A DNA stretch of 52,887 nucleotides. Origin: Sulfuricella sp. (lineage in GTDB: Bacteria; Pseudomonadota; Gammaproteobacteria; Burkholderiales; Sulfuricellaceae). Location: the NCBI GenBank assembly GCA_028714315.1, contig JAQTMN010000012.1:1-52887 (forward strand), given 5' to 3'. Position numbers and translations under genes: made by a program. Under the pieces are notes generated by a model. It made no database searches, was not told the DNA's origin, and saw only the letters and a program-made list of their open reading frames with translations. Shown here piece after piece: positions 26,063-34,038 of this stretch (position 1 is its first letter; every line of letters begins with the position of its first letter).

Positions 26063-26841
26063 CCCGTTTCTGGCGGCCGCCGGCGCTCAGCCTGCGCTTC
26101 TTCCCGGTGTGGCAGCGCAACTTCCTGGTATGGAAAAAGCTCGCCATACCCGCCATCCTCGGCAACCTGGCCGATCCCGCGCTTTACATGCTGGGCCTGG
26201 GTTACGGGCTGGGCGGGCTGCTCCGCGAGGTGGGCGGGGTGCCTTACCTGACCTTTCTCGCCGCCGGCACGGTGTGCTACAGCACGATGAACAGCGCGAC
26301 CTTCGAAGTGCTGTATTCCGGCTTCTCCCGCATGCACGTGCAGCGCACCTGGGACGCAATCCTCAACGCGCCTCTGACGCTCGACGACATCCTGTTCGCC
26401 GAACTGCTGTGGGCCACCAGCAAGAGCCTGCTCTCCGGCCTGGCGATCCTCGCCATCGTGTGGGTAATGGGCCTAGCCGGGCTGGGGCAGACTTTATGGC
26501 TGATTCCCCTAATCGTGTTGATCGGTTTCTGCTTCTCGGGCATGGGCCTGGTGGTGACGGCACTGTCGCCCAGCTACGATTTCTTCATGTATTACTTCAC
26601 CCTAGCCATCACGCCGATGGTCCTGCTGTGCGGGGTGTTCTATCCGGTGGACCAGCTGCCGCCGGCGCTGCAGGCGGTGTCGGCCTGGCTGCCGCTGACC
26701 CACGCCATCGCACTGGCGCGACCCCTGGTGCAAGGCGGCGCGCCGCAGCAGGTGCTCGCCCACGTGGCGGCGCTGTTTGCCTACGGCGCGCTCAGCTATT
26801 ATGCCGCGCTGGTTCTGACCCGGCGCAGGCTGCTGAAATAA
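26059..26841 (+). CDS. ABC-2 type permease, NodJ-like
   Basis: Membrane subunit of an ABC-2 exporter, 260 residues from the ATG that overlaps the mscL stop. Six hydrophobic segments are visible; the N-terminal [36 protein letters not shown] and the C-terminal [30 protein letters not shown] are characteristic of NodJ and related permeases. It surely pairs with the ATPase at 24493-25419. Nod-factor export is not implied, since no nod genes are visible; family members move polysaccharides, lipids or drugs. Confidence 0.92.
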   Translation: MTRFWRPPALSLRFFPVWQRNFLVWKKLAIPAILGNLADPALYMLGLGYGLGGLLREVGGVPYLTFLAAGTVCYSTMNSATFEVLYSGFSRMHVQRTWDAILNAPLTLDDILFAELLWATSKSLLSGLAILAIVWVMGLAGLGQTLWLIPLIVLIGFCFSGMGLVVTALSPSYDFFMYYFTLAITPMVLLCGVFYPVDQLPPALQAVSAWLPLTHAIALARPLVQGGAPQQVLAHVAALFAYGALSYYAALVLTRRRLLK

Positions 26842-26848
26842 CCCAATG

Positions 26849-26928
26849 AACCGCAAAGGACGCGGAGGAAGGCAAAAGCCCCAAAGCCGTTAAGCTTTTC
26901 CTCTGCGTCCTTTGCGTCCTCCGCGGTA
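26849..26928. repeat. CCGCGG-type palindromic element, short form
   Basis: AACCGCAAAGGACGCGGAGG (26849-26868) is mirrored by CCTCTGCGTCCTTTGCGTCC then TCCGCGGT (26900-26927). It has the same unit type as the element at 25421-25578 but a much shorter spacer and no CACTCACCCA core. Confidence 0.8.
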
Positions 26929-26949
26929 AATTCTTATTTCTAAGATAAA

Positions 26950-28158
26950 ATGTCGGTCATGAAAAACTCCCAGCAATTCTTTGCCCCCTGCCCGCGCGGC
27001 CTGGAACCCGTCCTGGCCGACGAACTCAAGGCGCTCGGCGCAGCCGGCGTCCAGCCTACCGACGGCGGCGTCGGTTTTGCCGGCGACATGGCGCTGTGCT
27101 ACCGCGCCAACCTGCACAGCCGCATCGCCAGCCGCATCCTGTGGCGGCTCGCCGAGGGGCCATACCGCAGCGAGGACGACATCTACCGCGCCGCGCTGGC
27201 CGTGAACTGGCCGGAATGGTTCGACGTGGCGCGCACCTTCCGGGTCAAGGTCAGCGCCATCAAGTGCCCGCTGCGCAGCCTGGATTTCGTCACCCTGAAA
27301 ATCAAGGACGCGGTGTGCGACAAGTTCCGCGCCGCTTGCGGCGAGCGGCCCAGCATCGACACCGCGGCGCCGGACATGCGGGTCTACGCTTTTCTCACCG
27401 CCGAGCGGGCCACGCTGTATCTCGACACCTCCGGCGAGGCGCTGTTCAAGCGCGGATACCGCCAGGAGCAAGGCGAGGCGCCGCTGCGCGAAAACCTGGC
27501 GGCGGGAATCCTGCTGCTCGCCGGCTGGCAGCGGGGGATGCCGCTGCTGGACCCGATGTGCGGCAGCGGCACTTTCCTGATCGAGGCCGCCCAAATGGCG
27601 CTCAACATCGCGGCCGGCGCGGAACGCTGGTTCGCCTTCGAGCAGATGAACAATTTCGACGCCGCCCTGTGGGACGCGATCTATCAGGAAGCGACGGCAG
27701 CCGAGCTGCCGAAAACGTCGTTGCCGATCTGGGGCAGCGACGTCTCCAGCACCGCGCTGGCGGCGGCGCGCGCCAACCTGGAAGCGGCCGGACTGGAGGG
27801 CGTGGTGACGCTGAAGCAGATCAACATGCTCGACATTTCGCCGCCCGCGCCGACCGGCGTCCTGGTCACCAATCCCCCGTACGCGGTGCGCATCGGCGAG
27901 CAGGAGGAAATGGCGCGGCTCTATCCCCGGCTCGGCGACCTGCTCAAGCAGAAGTTCGGCGGCTGGCGCGCCTGCTTCTTCAGCGCCGACATGCGCCTCG
28001 CCAAGCTGATCCGGCTGGCGGCGAGCCGTCGCGTCCCGCTTTACAACGGCGCGCTGGATTGCCGGCTGTTCGTCTATGAGATGGTGGCAGGATCGAACCG
28101 CAAGGCGAAAAAAGAAGGCGGCGCCGATGGAGCGGAGCCGGTTTCCGTGCCACAATAG
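26950..28158 (+). CDS. THUMP-domain class I rRNA methyltransferase (RlmL-like)
   Basis: A 402-residue protein with an N-terminal ferredoxin-like/THUMP region (FFAPCPRGLEPVLADELKALGA, and the ~45-155 stretch ending LTAERATLYLDTSGEALFKRGYR), and a SAM-dependent N2-guanine methyltransferase domain with LDPMCGSGTFLIEAAQMA (motif I), GSDVSSTALAAARANL and TNPPYAVRIG (motif IV). This is the N-terminal half of RlmKL (23S rRNA m2G2445) as a separate protein, common outside the gammaproteobacteria. The tail is basic. An in-frame ATG three codons downstream is also possible. Confidence 0.93.
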   Translation: MSVMKNSQQFFAPCPRGLEPVLADELKALGAAGVQPTDGGVGFAGDMALCYRANLHSRIASRILWRLAEGPYRSEDDIYRAALAVNWPEWFDVARTFRVKVSAIKCPLRSLDFVTLKIKDAVCDKFRAACGERPSIDTAAPDMRVYAFLTAERATLYLDTSGEALFKRGYRQEQGEAPLRENLAAGILLLAGWQRGMPLLDPMCGSGTFLIEAAQMALNIAAGAERWFAFEQMNNFDAALWDAIYQEATAAELPKTSLPIWGSDVSSTALAAARANLEAAGLEGVVTLKQINMLDISPPAPTGVLVTNPPYAVRIGEQEEMARLYPRLGDLLKQKFGGWRACFFSADMRLAKLIRLAASRRVPLYNGALDCRLFVYEMVAGSNRKAKKEGGADGAEPVSVPQ

Positions 28159-28186
28159 CCCAAGACTGACAAGAAAGGCACCCCCC

Positions 28187-28438
28187 ATGTTGATCCCACC
28201 TCCCAAACTCACCCCTGACCTCGTGGCGGAATTGGATTTCCTCGCCCATTACGACCTCGACACCATGCAGGAAGGCATCAAGGTGCACAAGGACGCCGAT
28301 TCGGCCGTGATCGCCGCGGTGCGGCGGCTGCACGGCAAGAAGCTGGTCACCCAGACCGACGGCGGCTATCTCACCGCGCTCGGGCGCGAAGTCGCCGAAG
28401 CGCTCCAGGCGACGCTGACCATCCTCGACGCAAAGTAA
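28187..28438 (+). CDS. Small TIGR02647-like protein
   Basis: An 83-residue protein (MLIPPPKLTPDLVAELDFLAHYDLDTMQEGIKVH...), with a helical N-terminus and a short basic winged-helix-like C-terminus (AAVRRLHGKKLVTQTDGGYLTALGREVAEAL). It resembles the TIGR02647 family as I recall it, whose function is unknown; a regulatory DNA-binding role is plausible from the wHTH look. It opens a run of four small genes between the rRNA methyltransferase and DUF2238. Confidence 0.78.
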   Translation: MLIPPPKLTPDLVAELDFLAHYDLDTMQEGIKVHKDADSAVIAAVRRLHGKKLVTQTDGGYLTALGREVAEALQATLTILDAK

Positions 28439-28442
28439 AGCG

Positions 28443-29039
28443 ATGGCGCCGCAGATCGGCGAGCTGATCGAGCGGATCAGGGGTCTGGAACACGAGCTCG
28501 AACTGGAGCTCGCCACCCGGCGGGAAGAGCTGCGCTTCACCATCGAGAACCGGAAAATCCGCTTCGAGCAGGAGATCCTGGCGCAGCACCGCCTGCTGAA
28601 AATCGGCCTGCTGCGCTACCTGTTGCAGGCGCGGCTGCGCAATCTGGTCACCGCACCGGTCGTCTATGCCATGTTCTTTCCGCTGCTGCTGCTCGATGCC
28701 GGCGTTTCCCTGTACCAATTCACGTGCTTTCCGCTCTACGGCATCCCCAAGGTCAGGCGGCGCGACTATCTGGTCTTCGACCGCCATAACCTCGCCTACC
28801 TCAACCTGTTCGAGAAGATCAACTGCACCTACTGCTCCTATGGCAACGGCCTGCTGTCCTACGTCAAGGAGATCGTGGCGCGCACCGAACAGTACTGGTG
28901 CCCGATCAAGCACGCGCAGCGGCGGTTGCAGGCGCATTCCCGCTACAGCCGCTTCGTCGATTTCGGCGATGCGGAAGCCTATCGCCGCGAACTGGAGCAG
29001 CTGCGCTGCGACTTCAACCACAACGGCGAGAAAAAATAA
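28443..29039 (+). CDS. Uncharacterised membrane-associated protein with CxxC motif
   Basis: A 198-residue protein beginning four bases after the previous gene. Residues 1-60 are charged helices (GELIERIRGLEHELELELATRREELRF), probably a coiled coil; 68-95 are hydrophobic (VTAPVVYAMFFPLLLLDAGVSLYQF) and likely enter the membrane. The C-terminal part has NCTYCSYGNGLLSYVKEIVARTEQYWCPIKH, with cysteines that could bind metal. I do not recognise a function, but the sequence looks conserved in style and is part of an operon. Confidence 0.75.
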   Translation: MAPQIGELIERIRGLEHELELELATRREELRFTIENRKIRFEQEILAQHRLLKIGLLRYLLQARLRNLVTAPVVYAMFFPLLLLDAGVSLYQFTCFPLYGIPKVRRRDYLVFDRHNLAYLNLFEKINCTYCSYGNGLLSYVKEIVARTEQYWCPIKHAQRRLQAHSRYSRFVDFGDAEAYRRELEQLRCDFNHNGEKK

Positions 29040-29071
29040 CCGGCGCGCTCCCGGCCCATCAAGGAAAACCT

Positions 29072-29320
29072 ATGCAACCCCGCTCCACCGGCAAGAAAAT
29101 CGCTTTCGGCTTCTGCGTCGCCTCGTTCGCCGGCATGGCCGCCAGCCTGCCATTGTTCCTCTACCTGCTGTTCGCCCGCGGCTTGGGCGACGTGCTCGCC
29201 GCGAGCGCGATGGCCACTACCCTGTTCTTCATGTTCTGCGGCATCGTGCTCTATTTCATGAGCAAGCCTCCGCTGTATGAACTTCAGCCGTGGGACAGCG
29301 AAGAAAAAGCTGAAAAATGA
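29072..29320 (+). CDS. Small two-TM membrane protein
   Basis: An 82-residue protein with two membrane segments (residues ~10-34 and 42-64) and a charged C-terminus (KPPLYELQPWDSEEKAEK). AAGGAAAACC precedes the ATG and its stop overlaps the next start (ATGA). Unknown function; probably acts with DUF2238. Confidence 0.7.
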   Translation: MQPRSTGKKIAFGFCVASFAGMAASLPLFLYLLFARGLGDVLAASAMATTLFFMFCGIVLYFMSKPPLYELQPWDSEEKAEK

Positions 29321-29919
29321 CCCGAGCCTGGCTGCTCGTTTTTTTCGCGGCGCTGAGCTGGTCCGCCGTCAACCCCAAGGACACCCTGACCTGGTTCCTT
29401 GAGGTTTTTCCTGCGCTGCTGGCGGCGGCCTTGCTGTGGGGCACGCGTCGCCGGTTTCGTTTTACCCCGCTGGCCTATTCCCTGATCCTCGTACACTGCG
29501 TCATCCTGATGGTCGGCGGGCACTACACTTATGCCGAAGTGCCCCTGTTCGACCAGCTCAAGGATGTTTTCGGCTGGCAACGGAACAATTACGACAAGCT
29601 CGGGCACTTCGCCCAGGGCTTCGTCCCCGCCATCGCGGCGCGCGAAATCCTGATCCGCAACGCCGTGGTCGCGTCCGGGAACTGGCGATTTTTCATCGTT
29701 TCCTCCATATGCCTGGCGATCAGCGCGCTGTACGAGCTGATCGAATGGGCGGTGGCGCTGGCTTCGGGCGAAGCGGCGTCAGCTTTTCTCGGCACGCAGG
29801 GGGATATCTGGGATACGCAGTCGGACATGGCGTTTGCCCTGGCCGGTGCGGTTATCGCCCAGATAGCCCTGGGCCGGATGCACGACCGCCAGATCGATAA
29901 TCCCATAAACCGCGGTTAA
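29317..29919 (+). CDS. DUF2238 (YjdF-like) inner membrane protein
   Basis: A 200-residue protein with about five membrane segments, matching DUF2238/YjdF: VGGHYTYAEVPLFDQLKDVFGWQRNNYDKLGHFAQGFVPAI, ALYELIEWAVAL and GTQGDIWDTQSDMAFALAGA. The conserved D, H and E residues in membrane regions suggest an intramembrane enzyme or transporter, but none is proven. The last codons (PINRG-stop) fall inside the palindromic element that follows. Confidence 0.88.
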   Translation: MTRAWLLVFFAALSWSAVNPKDTLTWFLEVFPALLAAALLWGTRRRFRFTPLAYSLILVHCVILMVGGHYTYAEVPLFDQLKDVFGWQRNNYDKLGHFAQGFVPAIAAREILIRNAVVASGNWRFFIVSSICLAISALYELIEWAVALASGEAASAFLGTQGDIWDTQSDMAFALAGAVIAQIALGRMHDRQIDNPINRG

Positions 29920-30067
29920 CCATGGGGCTCACGGGGAACACGGGGTAAAGTCCATTTGTTGCATGTTTTGCCCATGCCACCCATAGGGGTGACGAAGGTT
30001 AAATTCAAAATCCCACGCCATTCCCCGTGCGTTCCGTGTTCCCCGTGGTTTAAATAAGGTTTTTAGG
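29902..30067. repeat. CCGTGG-type palindromic element, ~166 bases
   Basis: It starts CCCATAAACCGCGGTTAACC, has tandem units (CACGGGGAA type) at 29929-29946, a centre with CCACCCATAGGGGTGA, inverse units at 30017-30050 and a TTTTTAGG end. The DUF2238 stop is in its left end, and it ends four bases before an ATG (30071) in the Dabb frame. Confidence 0.85.
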
Positions 30068-30082
30068 ATAATGGGGAAGAAA

Positions 30083-30379
30083 ATGATCAAGCACATCGTG
30101 GTGTGGCGGCTCGACGAGCGGGCCGGCGACAAGGCAGCCAACGCGCTCCGGCTGAAACAGCTGCTGGAAGGGCTCAATGGCCGCATTCCCGGTTTGTTGA
30201 AGCTGGAGGTGGGGATCGATTTCAGCCGGGAAAACGAATCTTCCGACGTGGTGCTGGTTTCGGAATTCGAAAGCAGGCAAGCATTGGAGGCTTACCAGAC
30301 GCACCCGGCCCATGCCGAAGTCGCACCCTTCGTCAAATCGGTCCGATCAGAACGCCGGGTGATCGATTACGAAGCCTGA
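30083..30379 (+). CDS. Dabb family (stress-responsive alpha-beta barrel) protein
   Basis: A 98-residue dimeric alpha/beta barrel protein, MIKHIVVWRLDERAGDKAA... with ...ESSDVVLVSEFESRQALEAYQTHPAHAEVAPFV, the typical Dabb motif. GGGGAAG precedes the ATG; an in-frame ATG at 30071 adds four residues. Members include stress proteins and small enzymes; the precise role is unknown. It overlaps the convergent methyltransferase gene by 13 bases. Confidence 0.9.
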   Translation: MIKHIVVWRLDERAGDKAANALRLKQLLEGLNGRIPGLLKLEVGIDFSRENESSDVVLVSEFESRQALEAYQTHPAHAEVAPFVKSVRSERRVIDYEA

Positions 30380-30981
30380 ACGGGTTGGTTTTTCCTGGCG
30401 ACAATCGTCGCAAACACCTTTTCGGTATTGTTCGGCGCGGGAAAAGCCTGGTGGCTGAGTTCCAGCACCTGCCAGCCGGCGAAACGCCGTTCGAGCTCGT
30501 CGCGGCCGTACAGGTAATAATGGTCCGGCTGGAACATGCCGAGAAAAGTGGTGCCCTCGGTCAGGACATTGATCGCCGCGCAACCGCCCGGCTCGACGTG
30601 CCGCTGGATTTCTCCGAGAAGTTGCAACGCTCGCGCCTGATCGAAGAACATCAGCACCCCGACTGACGCAATCGCGTCGAACTGCCCGTCCAGCCGATAA
30701 TCCGCCAAGTCGGCCTGGACGCCCCGGAGCGCCAGCTTTTCCGCCGCCGCCACCCGCTGGATGTGCGCGACGGCGGTGGGGCTGGCGTCGACCGCCGTCA
30801 CCTCGGCACCGCGCCGCGCCGCCGCGATGCTCAGGTTGCCGAGCCCGCAGCCCAGTTCCAGCACCCTTCCGGACAGGTGCGGCAGGACCGCCTGTTCGAA
30901 TGGATTGAGCGCAAAATCCCCCGCACCGACCTGCTTCTGGAATTGCGCATCGAAAAAGGCGACCGAATGGTTTCGATGCAT
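30367..30981 (-). CDS. Class I SAM-dependent methyltransferase (TehB-like)
   Basis: A 204-residue Rossmann methyltransferase with motif I VLELGCGLGNLSIAAARRG, motif II VTAVDASPTAVAHIQ and the post-core FDAIASVGVLMFFDQARA. The style (SVAFFDAQFQKQVGAGDFALNPFEQAVLPHLSG) resembles TehB-like methyltransferases, but the substrate is not evident. The start at 30981 lies one base after the rfbA stop, so it may be co-transcribed with rfbBA. A role in a sugar or lipid pathway is possible but unproven. Confidence 0.85.
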   Translation of the reverse strand: MHRNHSVAFFDAQFQKQVGAGDFALNPFEQAVLPHLSGRVLELGCGLGNLSIAAARRGAEVTAVDASPTAVAHIQRVAAAEKLALRGVQADLADYRLDGQFDAIASVGVLMFFDQARALQLLGEIQRHVEPGGCAAINVLTEGTTFLGMFQPDHYYLYGRDELERRFAGWQVLELSHQAFPAPNNTEKVFATIVARKNQPVQAS

Positions 30982-30982
30982 T

Positions 30983-31858
30983 CTAGAGAACCCGCTCCTG
31001 CAGCAGGCCAAGCAGATACCGCCCATAGCCGTTCTTGGCCAGGGGCTGGGCCAGCGCGGCCAGCTGCTCCGCCGTGATGTGGCCCATGCGGTAGGCGATT
31101 TCCTCCGGGCAGGCGATTTTCAGGCCTTGGCGTTTTTCGATGATCTCGATGAATTGGGAGGCTTCGAGCAAAGATTCGTGCGTGCCGGTGTCGAGCCACG
31201 CCATGCCGCGCCCCATCAGCGACACTTCCAGCTCGCCGCGCGCCAGGTATACCCGGTTGACGTCGGTGATTTCCAGCTCGCCGCGCGCAGAGGGCTTCAT
31301 GTTGCGGGCGATGTCCACCACTTGGTTGTCGTAGAAATACAGGCCGGTCACCGCGTAGCGGGATTTCGGCACGGCGGGTTTTTCCTCGATGGAAAGCGCC
31401 TTGCCGGCTGGATCGAATTCCACCACGCCGTAGCGCTCCGGGTCATGCACCGGATAGGCGAACACCGTGGCGCCACGCTCCTTTTGCGCCGCCGCCTGGA
31501 GATCGTTCGACAGCTCGTGGCCGTAAAAAATATTGTCGCCCAGCACCAGGGCACAGGGGTCGTTGCCGATGAACTCCGCGCCGATGACGAAGGCCTGGGC
31601 GATGCCTTCCGGCGCGGGCTGCACCGCGTAGCGGATGTCGAGCCCCCACTGCGCGCCGTCGCCGAGCAGCTGCTCGAAGCGCGGCGTGTCCTGCGGCGTG
31701 GAAATCACCAGGATCTCGCGGATTCCCGCCAGCATCAGAGTGGACAAGGGATAGTAAATCATCGGCTTGTCGTAGATCGGCAGCAGCTGCTTGGACACGG
31801 CCAGGGTGACCGGATGCAGCCGGGTGCCGGAGCCGCCCGCGAGGATGATGCCCTTCAT
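30983..31858 (-). CDS. rfbA: Glucose-1-phosphate thymidylyltransferase
   Basis: Makes dTDP-glucose from dTTP and glucose 1-phosphate, the first step to dTDP-rhamnose and related sugars. The signature [17 protein letters not shown] and the family-typical [20 protein letters not shown] are clear, with [15 protein letters not shown] and [17 protein letters not shown] later. The 291-residue length is normal. Its ATG overlaps the rfbB stop (ATGA). rfbC and rfbD are not in the window, so the final sugar is undetermined. Confidence 0.96.
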   Translation of the reverse strand: MKGIILAGGSGTRLHPVTLAVSKQLLPIYDKPMIYYPLSTLMLAGIREILVISTPQDTPRFEQLLGDGAQWGLDIRYAVQPAPEGIAQAFVIGAEFIGNDPCALVLGDNIFYGHELSNDLQAAAQKERGATVFAYPVHDPERYGVVEFDPAGKALSIEEKPAVPKSRYAVTGLYFYDNQVVDIARNMKPSARGELEITDVNRVYLARGELEVSLMGRGMAWLDTGTHESLLEASQFIEIIEKRQGLKIACPEEIAYRMGHITAEQLAALAQPLAKNGYGRYLLGLLQERVL

Positions 31859-32925
31859 GACGCCCCCCGATTCTGGTAATTCGTCGCCATCCATTTCTGG
31901 TATTCGCCGCTCACCACGTTGTCCACCCAGCCCAAGTGGGCCAGATACCAGGCCACGGTCTTGCGGATGCCGCTATCGAAGGTTTCTGCCGGTTTCCAGC
32001 CCAGTTCGCGCTCGATCTTGCGCGCATCGATGGCATAGCGCGCGTCGTGGCCGGGGCGATCCTTCACGTAGGTGATCAACGAGGCATGGGGCTGTCCGTC
32101 GGCGGCGGGCTTCAACTCGTCGAGTATGGCGCATAGCGTATGCACCACGTCGAGATTGGTTTTTTCGTTCCAGCCGCCGATGTTGTAGGTTTCGCCCAAG
32201 CGGCCGCCGGCCAGCACGGCGCGGATCGCGGCGCAGTGGTCGCCCACATACAGCCAGTCGCGCACGTTGAGGCCGTTGCCGTAAATCGGCAGCGGCTTGC
32301 CGTTGAGGGCGTTGAGCAGCACCAGGGGAATCAGCTTTTCCGGGAATTGGTAGGCACCGTAGTTGTTGGAGCAATTGGTGGTCAGCGTGGGCAGCCCGTA
32401 GGTGTGATGATAAGCCCGCACCAGATGGTCGGACGCCGCCTTGGAAGCGGAGTAGGGGCTGTTCGGCGCGTACGCCGTGGTTTCGGCGAAAGGCGGATCG
32501 TTCGGCCCGAGCGACCCGTACACTTCGTCGGTGGACACGTGCAGGAATCGGAATGCCGTCTTGTCCGCGCCCGCCAGCCCCTGCCAGTAGGCGCGGGCTT
32601 CTTCCAGCAGGCTGAAAGTGCCGTTGATATTGGTCTGGATGAATTCGCCGGGGCCGTTGATGGAGCGGTCCACATGGCTCTCCGCGGCGAAGTGGACGAC
32701 GGCGCGCGGCTGGTGCCCGGCCAGCAGTTTCGCCACCAGCGGCCGGTCGTTGATGTCGCCCTGGACAAAGACGTGGCGGGGATCGTCCTTGAGCCCGGCG
32801 AGATTTCCCAGGTTGCCGGCGTAGGTCAGCTTATCCAGGTTGACCACCGGCTCCTCCGCCCGCGCCAGCCAGTCCAGTACGAAATTTGCGCCGATGAAGC
32901 CGGCGCCGCCGGTAACCAGGATCAA
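31855..32925 (-). CDS. rfbB: dTDP-glucose 4,6-dehydratase
   Basis: Second enzyme of dTDP-deoxysugar synthesis, 356 residues, short-chain dehydrogenase fold. NAD-binding [11 protein letters not shown] is at residues 6-16, [10 protein letters not shown] contains the dehydratase Asp-Glu pair, and [12 protein letters not shown] the YxxxK catalytic pair; [18 protein letters not shown] is typical of the family. Coupled to rfbA. The dTDP-sugar probably goes to LPS O-chains or exopolysaccharide; waaC and waaA lie next to it on the other strand. Confidence 0.96.
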   Translation of the reverse strand: MILVTGGAGFIGANFVLDWLARAEEPVVNLDKLTYAGNLGNLAGLKDDPRHVFVQGDINDRPLVAKLLAGHQPRAVVHFAAESHVDRSINGPGEFIQTNINGTFSLLEEARAYWQGLAGADKTAFRFLHVSTDEVYGSLGPNDPPFAETTAYAPNSPYSASKAASDHLVRAYHHTYGLPTLTTNCSNNYGAYQFPEKLIPLVLLNALNGKPLPIYGNGLNVRDWLYVGDHCAAIRAVLAGGRLGETYNIGGWNEKTNLDVVHTLCAILDELKPAADGQPHASLITYVKDRPGHDARYAIDARKIERELGWKPAETFDSGIRKTVAWYLAHLGWVDNVVSGEYQKWMATNYQNRGAS

Positions 32926-33084
32926 GTTGGCATCCTTTCAAATATGGTGGGTACGCCGAAATCCGGAGCCAGGGCTTTTTGCCCGGACATCTCCCGTGCA
33001 TTATATCTTAGCCTAATTCGCCGTACGACTATCCACACCACGCTCACGCATCCCGTTTCGCGAGTTTCACGCTAAAATACGCCG

Positions 33085-34038
33085 ATGCCGAAAATATTGC
33101 TCGTCAAGACCTCGTCGATGGGGGATGTGATCCACAACCTGCCGGTCGTCAGCGACATTCGCACCCGTTTTCCCGATGCCCAAATCGACTGGGTGGTGGA
33201 AGAATCCTTTGCCGGCATCCCCGCCTTGCATCTGGGTGTGGGGGCAATCCTTCCCGTCGCCGTGCGGCGCTGGCGCAAGAACCCGCTCAGCGCCTCCGTG
33301 CGCGGCGAAACCGGCGCTTTCGTTCGATTGCTGCGCGGCAAGGTTTACGACGTGGTGCTCGACACCCAGGGCCTGATCAAGAGCGCGCTGATTACCCGCC
33401 TCGCGCAGGGCACGCGCTGCGGCTTCGACTGGAGCAGCGCGCGCGAACCGCTGGCCGCGCTGTTTTATGACGAGACGGTGCAGGTGGAAAAAGGCCGGCA
33501 CGCGGTGGAGCGCAACCGCATGCTGGCCGGGCGCGCGTTCGGCTATACCGCGGACGAGCCGGTGAACTATGGTATCGCCGCGCCAATCCTGGCCTTGCCC
33601 TGGCTGCCGGCGCGCCCTTTTGCCGTACTGCTGCACGCCACCAGCCGCGACGACAAGCTGTGGGCGGAAGCCGGCTGGGTTGCGCTGGGCGCCCACCTCG
33701 CCGGCCGTGGGATAACTTCGGTATTGCCGTGGGGCAGCGAAACCGAGCACCGGCGCAGCCTGCAACTGGCGGAGCGCATCCCCGGCGCCGTCGTGCCGCC
33801 GGCGCTGTCGCTCGCCGAGGCCGCGGCACTGCTGTCCCGGTCGGTGGCGGCAATCGGCGTCGATACCGGCCTGATCCATCTGGCGGCGGCGCTGAACGTG
33901 CCGGCCATAGCGATTTACTGCGCCTCCGACCCTGGCCTCACCGGCCTGCACGCCAGCGGCAAGGCGGCCAGCCTGGGCCGGGCGGGAGCGGCGCCCGATG
34001 CGGCGGCGGTGATCGATGCCCTGGACCGGATTGCATGA
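33085..34038 (+). CDS. waaC: Lipopolysaccharide heptosyltransferase I
   Basis: GT9 glycosyltransferase that adds the first L,D-heptose to Kdo2-lipid A. The N-terminus KILLVKTSSMGDVIHNLPVVSDIRTRFPDAQIDWVVEESFA is the WaaC pattern, with HATSRDDKLWAEAGW, LPWGSETEHRRSLQLAERI and GVDTGLIHLAAALNVPAIAIY in the C-terminal domain. It has 317 residues and overlaps waaA by four bases (ATGA). A shared motif, GCGAGTTTCACGCTAAA, lies just before it (33060-33076). Confidence 0.95.
   Translation: MPKILLVKTSSMGDVIHNLPVVSDIRTRFPDAQIDWVVEESFAGIPALHLGVGAILPVAVRRWRKNPLSASVRGETGAFVRLLRGKVYDVVLDTQGLIKSALITRLAQGTRCGFDWSSAREPLAALFYDETVQVEKGRHAVERNRMLAGRAFGYTADEPVNYGIAAPILALPWLPARPFAVLLHATSRDDKLWAEAGWVALGAHLAGRGITSVLPWGSETEHRRSLQLAERIPGAVVPPALSLAEAAALLSRSVAAIGVDTGLIHLAAALNVPAIAIYCASDPGLTGLHASGKAASLGRAGAAPDAAAVIDALDRIA

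Noticed and set aside
24493..26841. Nodulation-factor export system
   Set aside because: The subunits look like NodI and NodJ, but no nodulation genes or rhizobial context are visible; these families are widespread exporters.
33660..34034. N-terminal extension of waaA
   Set aside because: The frame is open upstream but lies inside waaC; the ATG overlapping the waaC stop gives the family's normal length and signal anchor.
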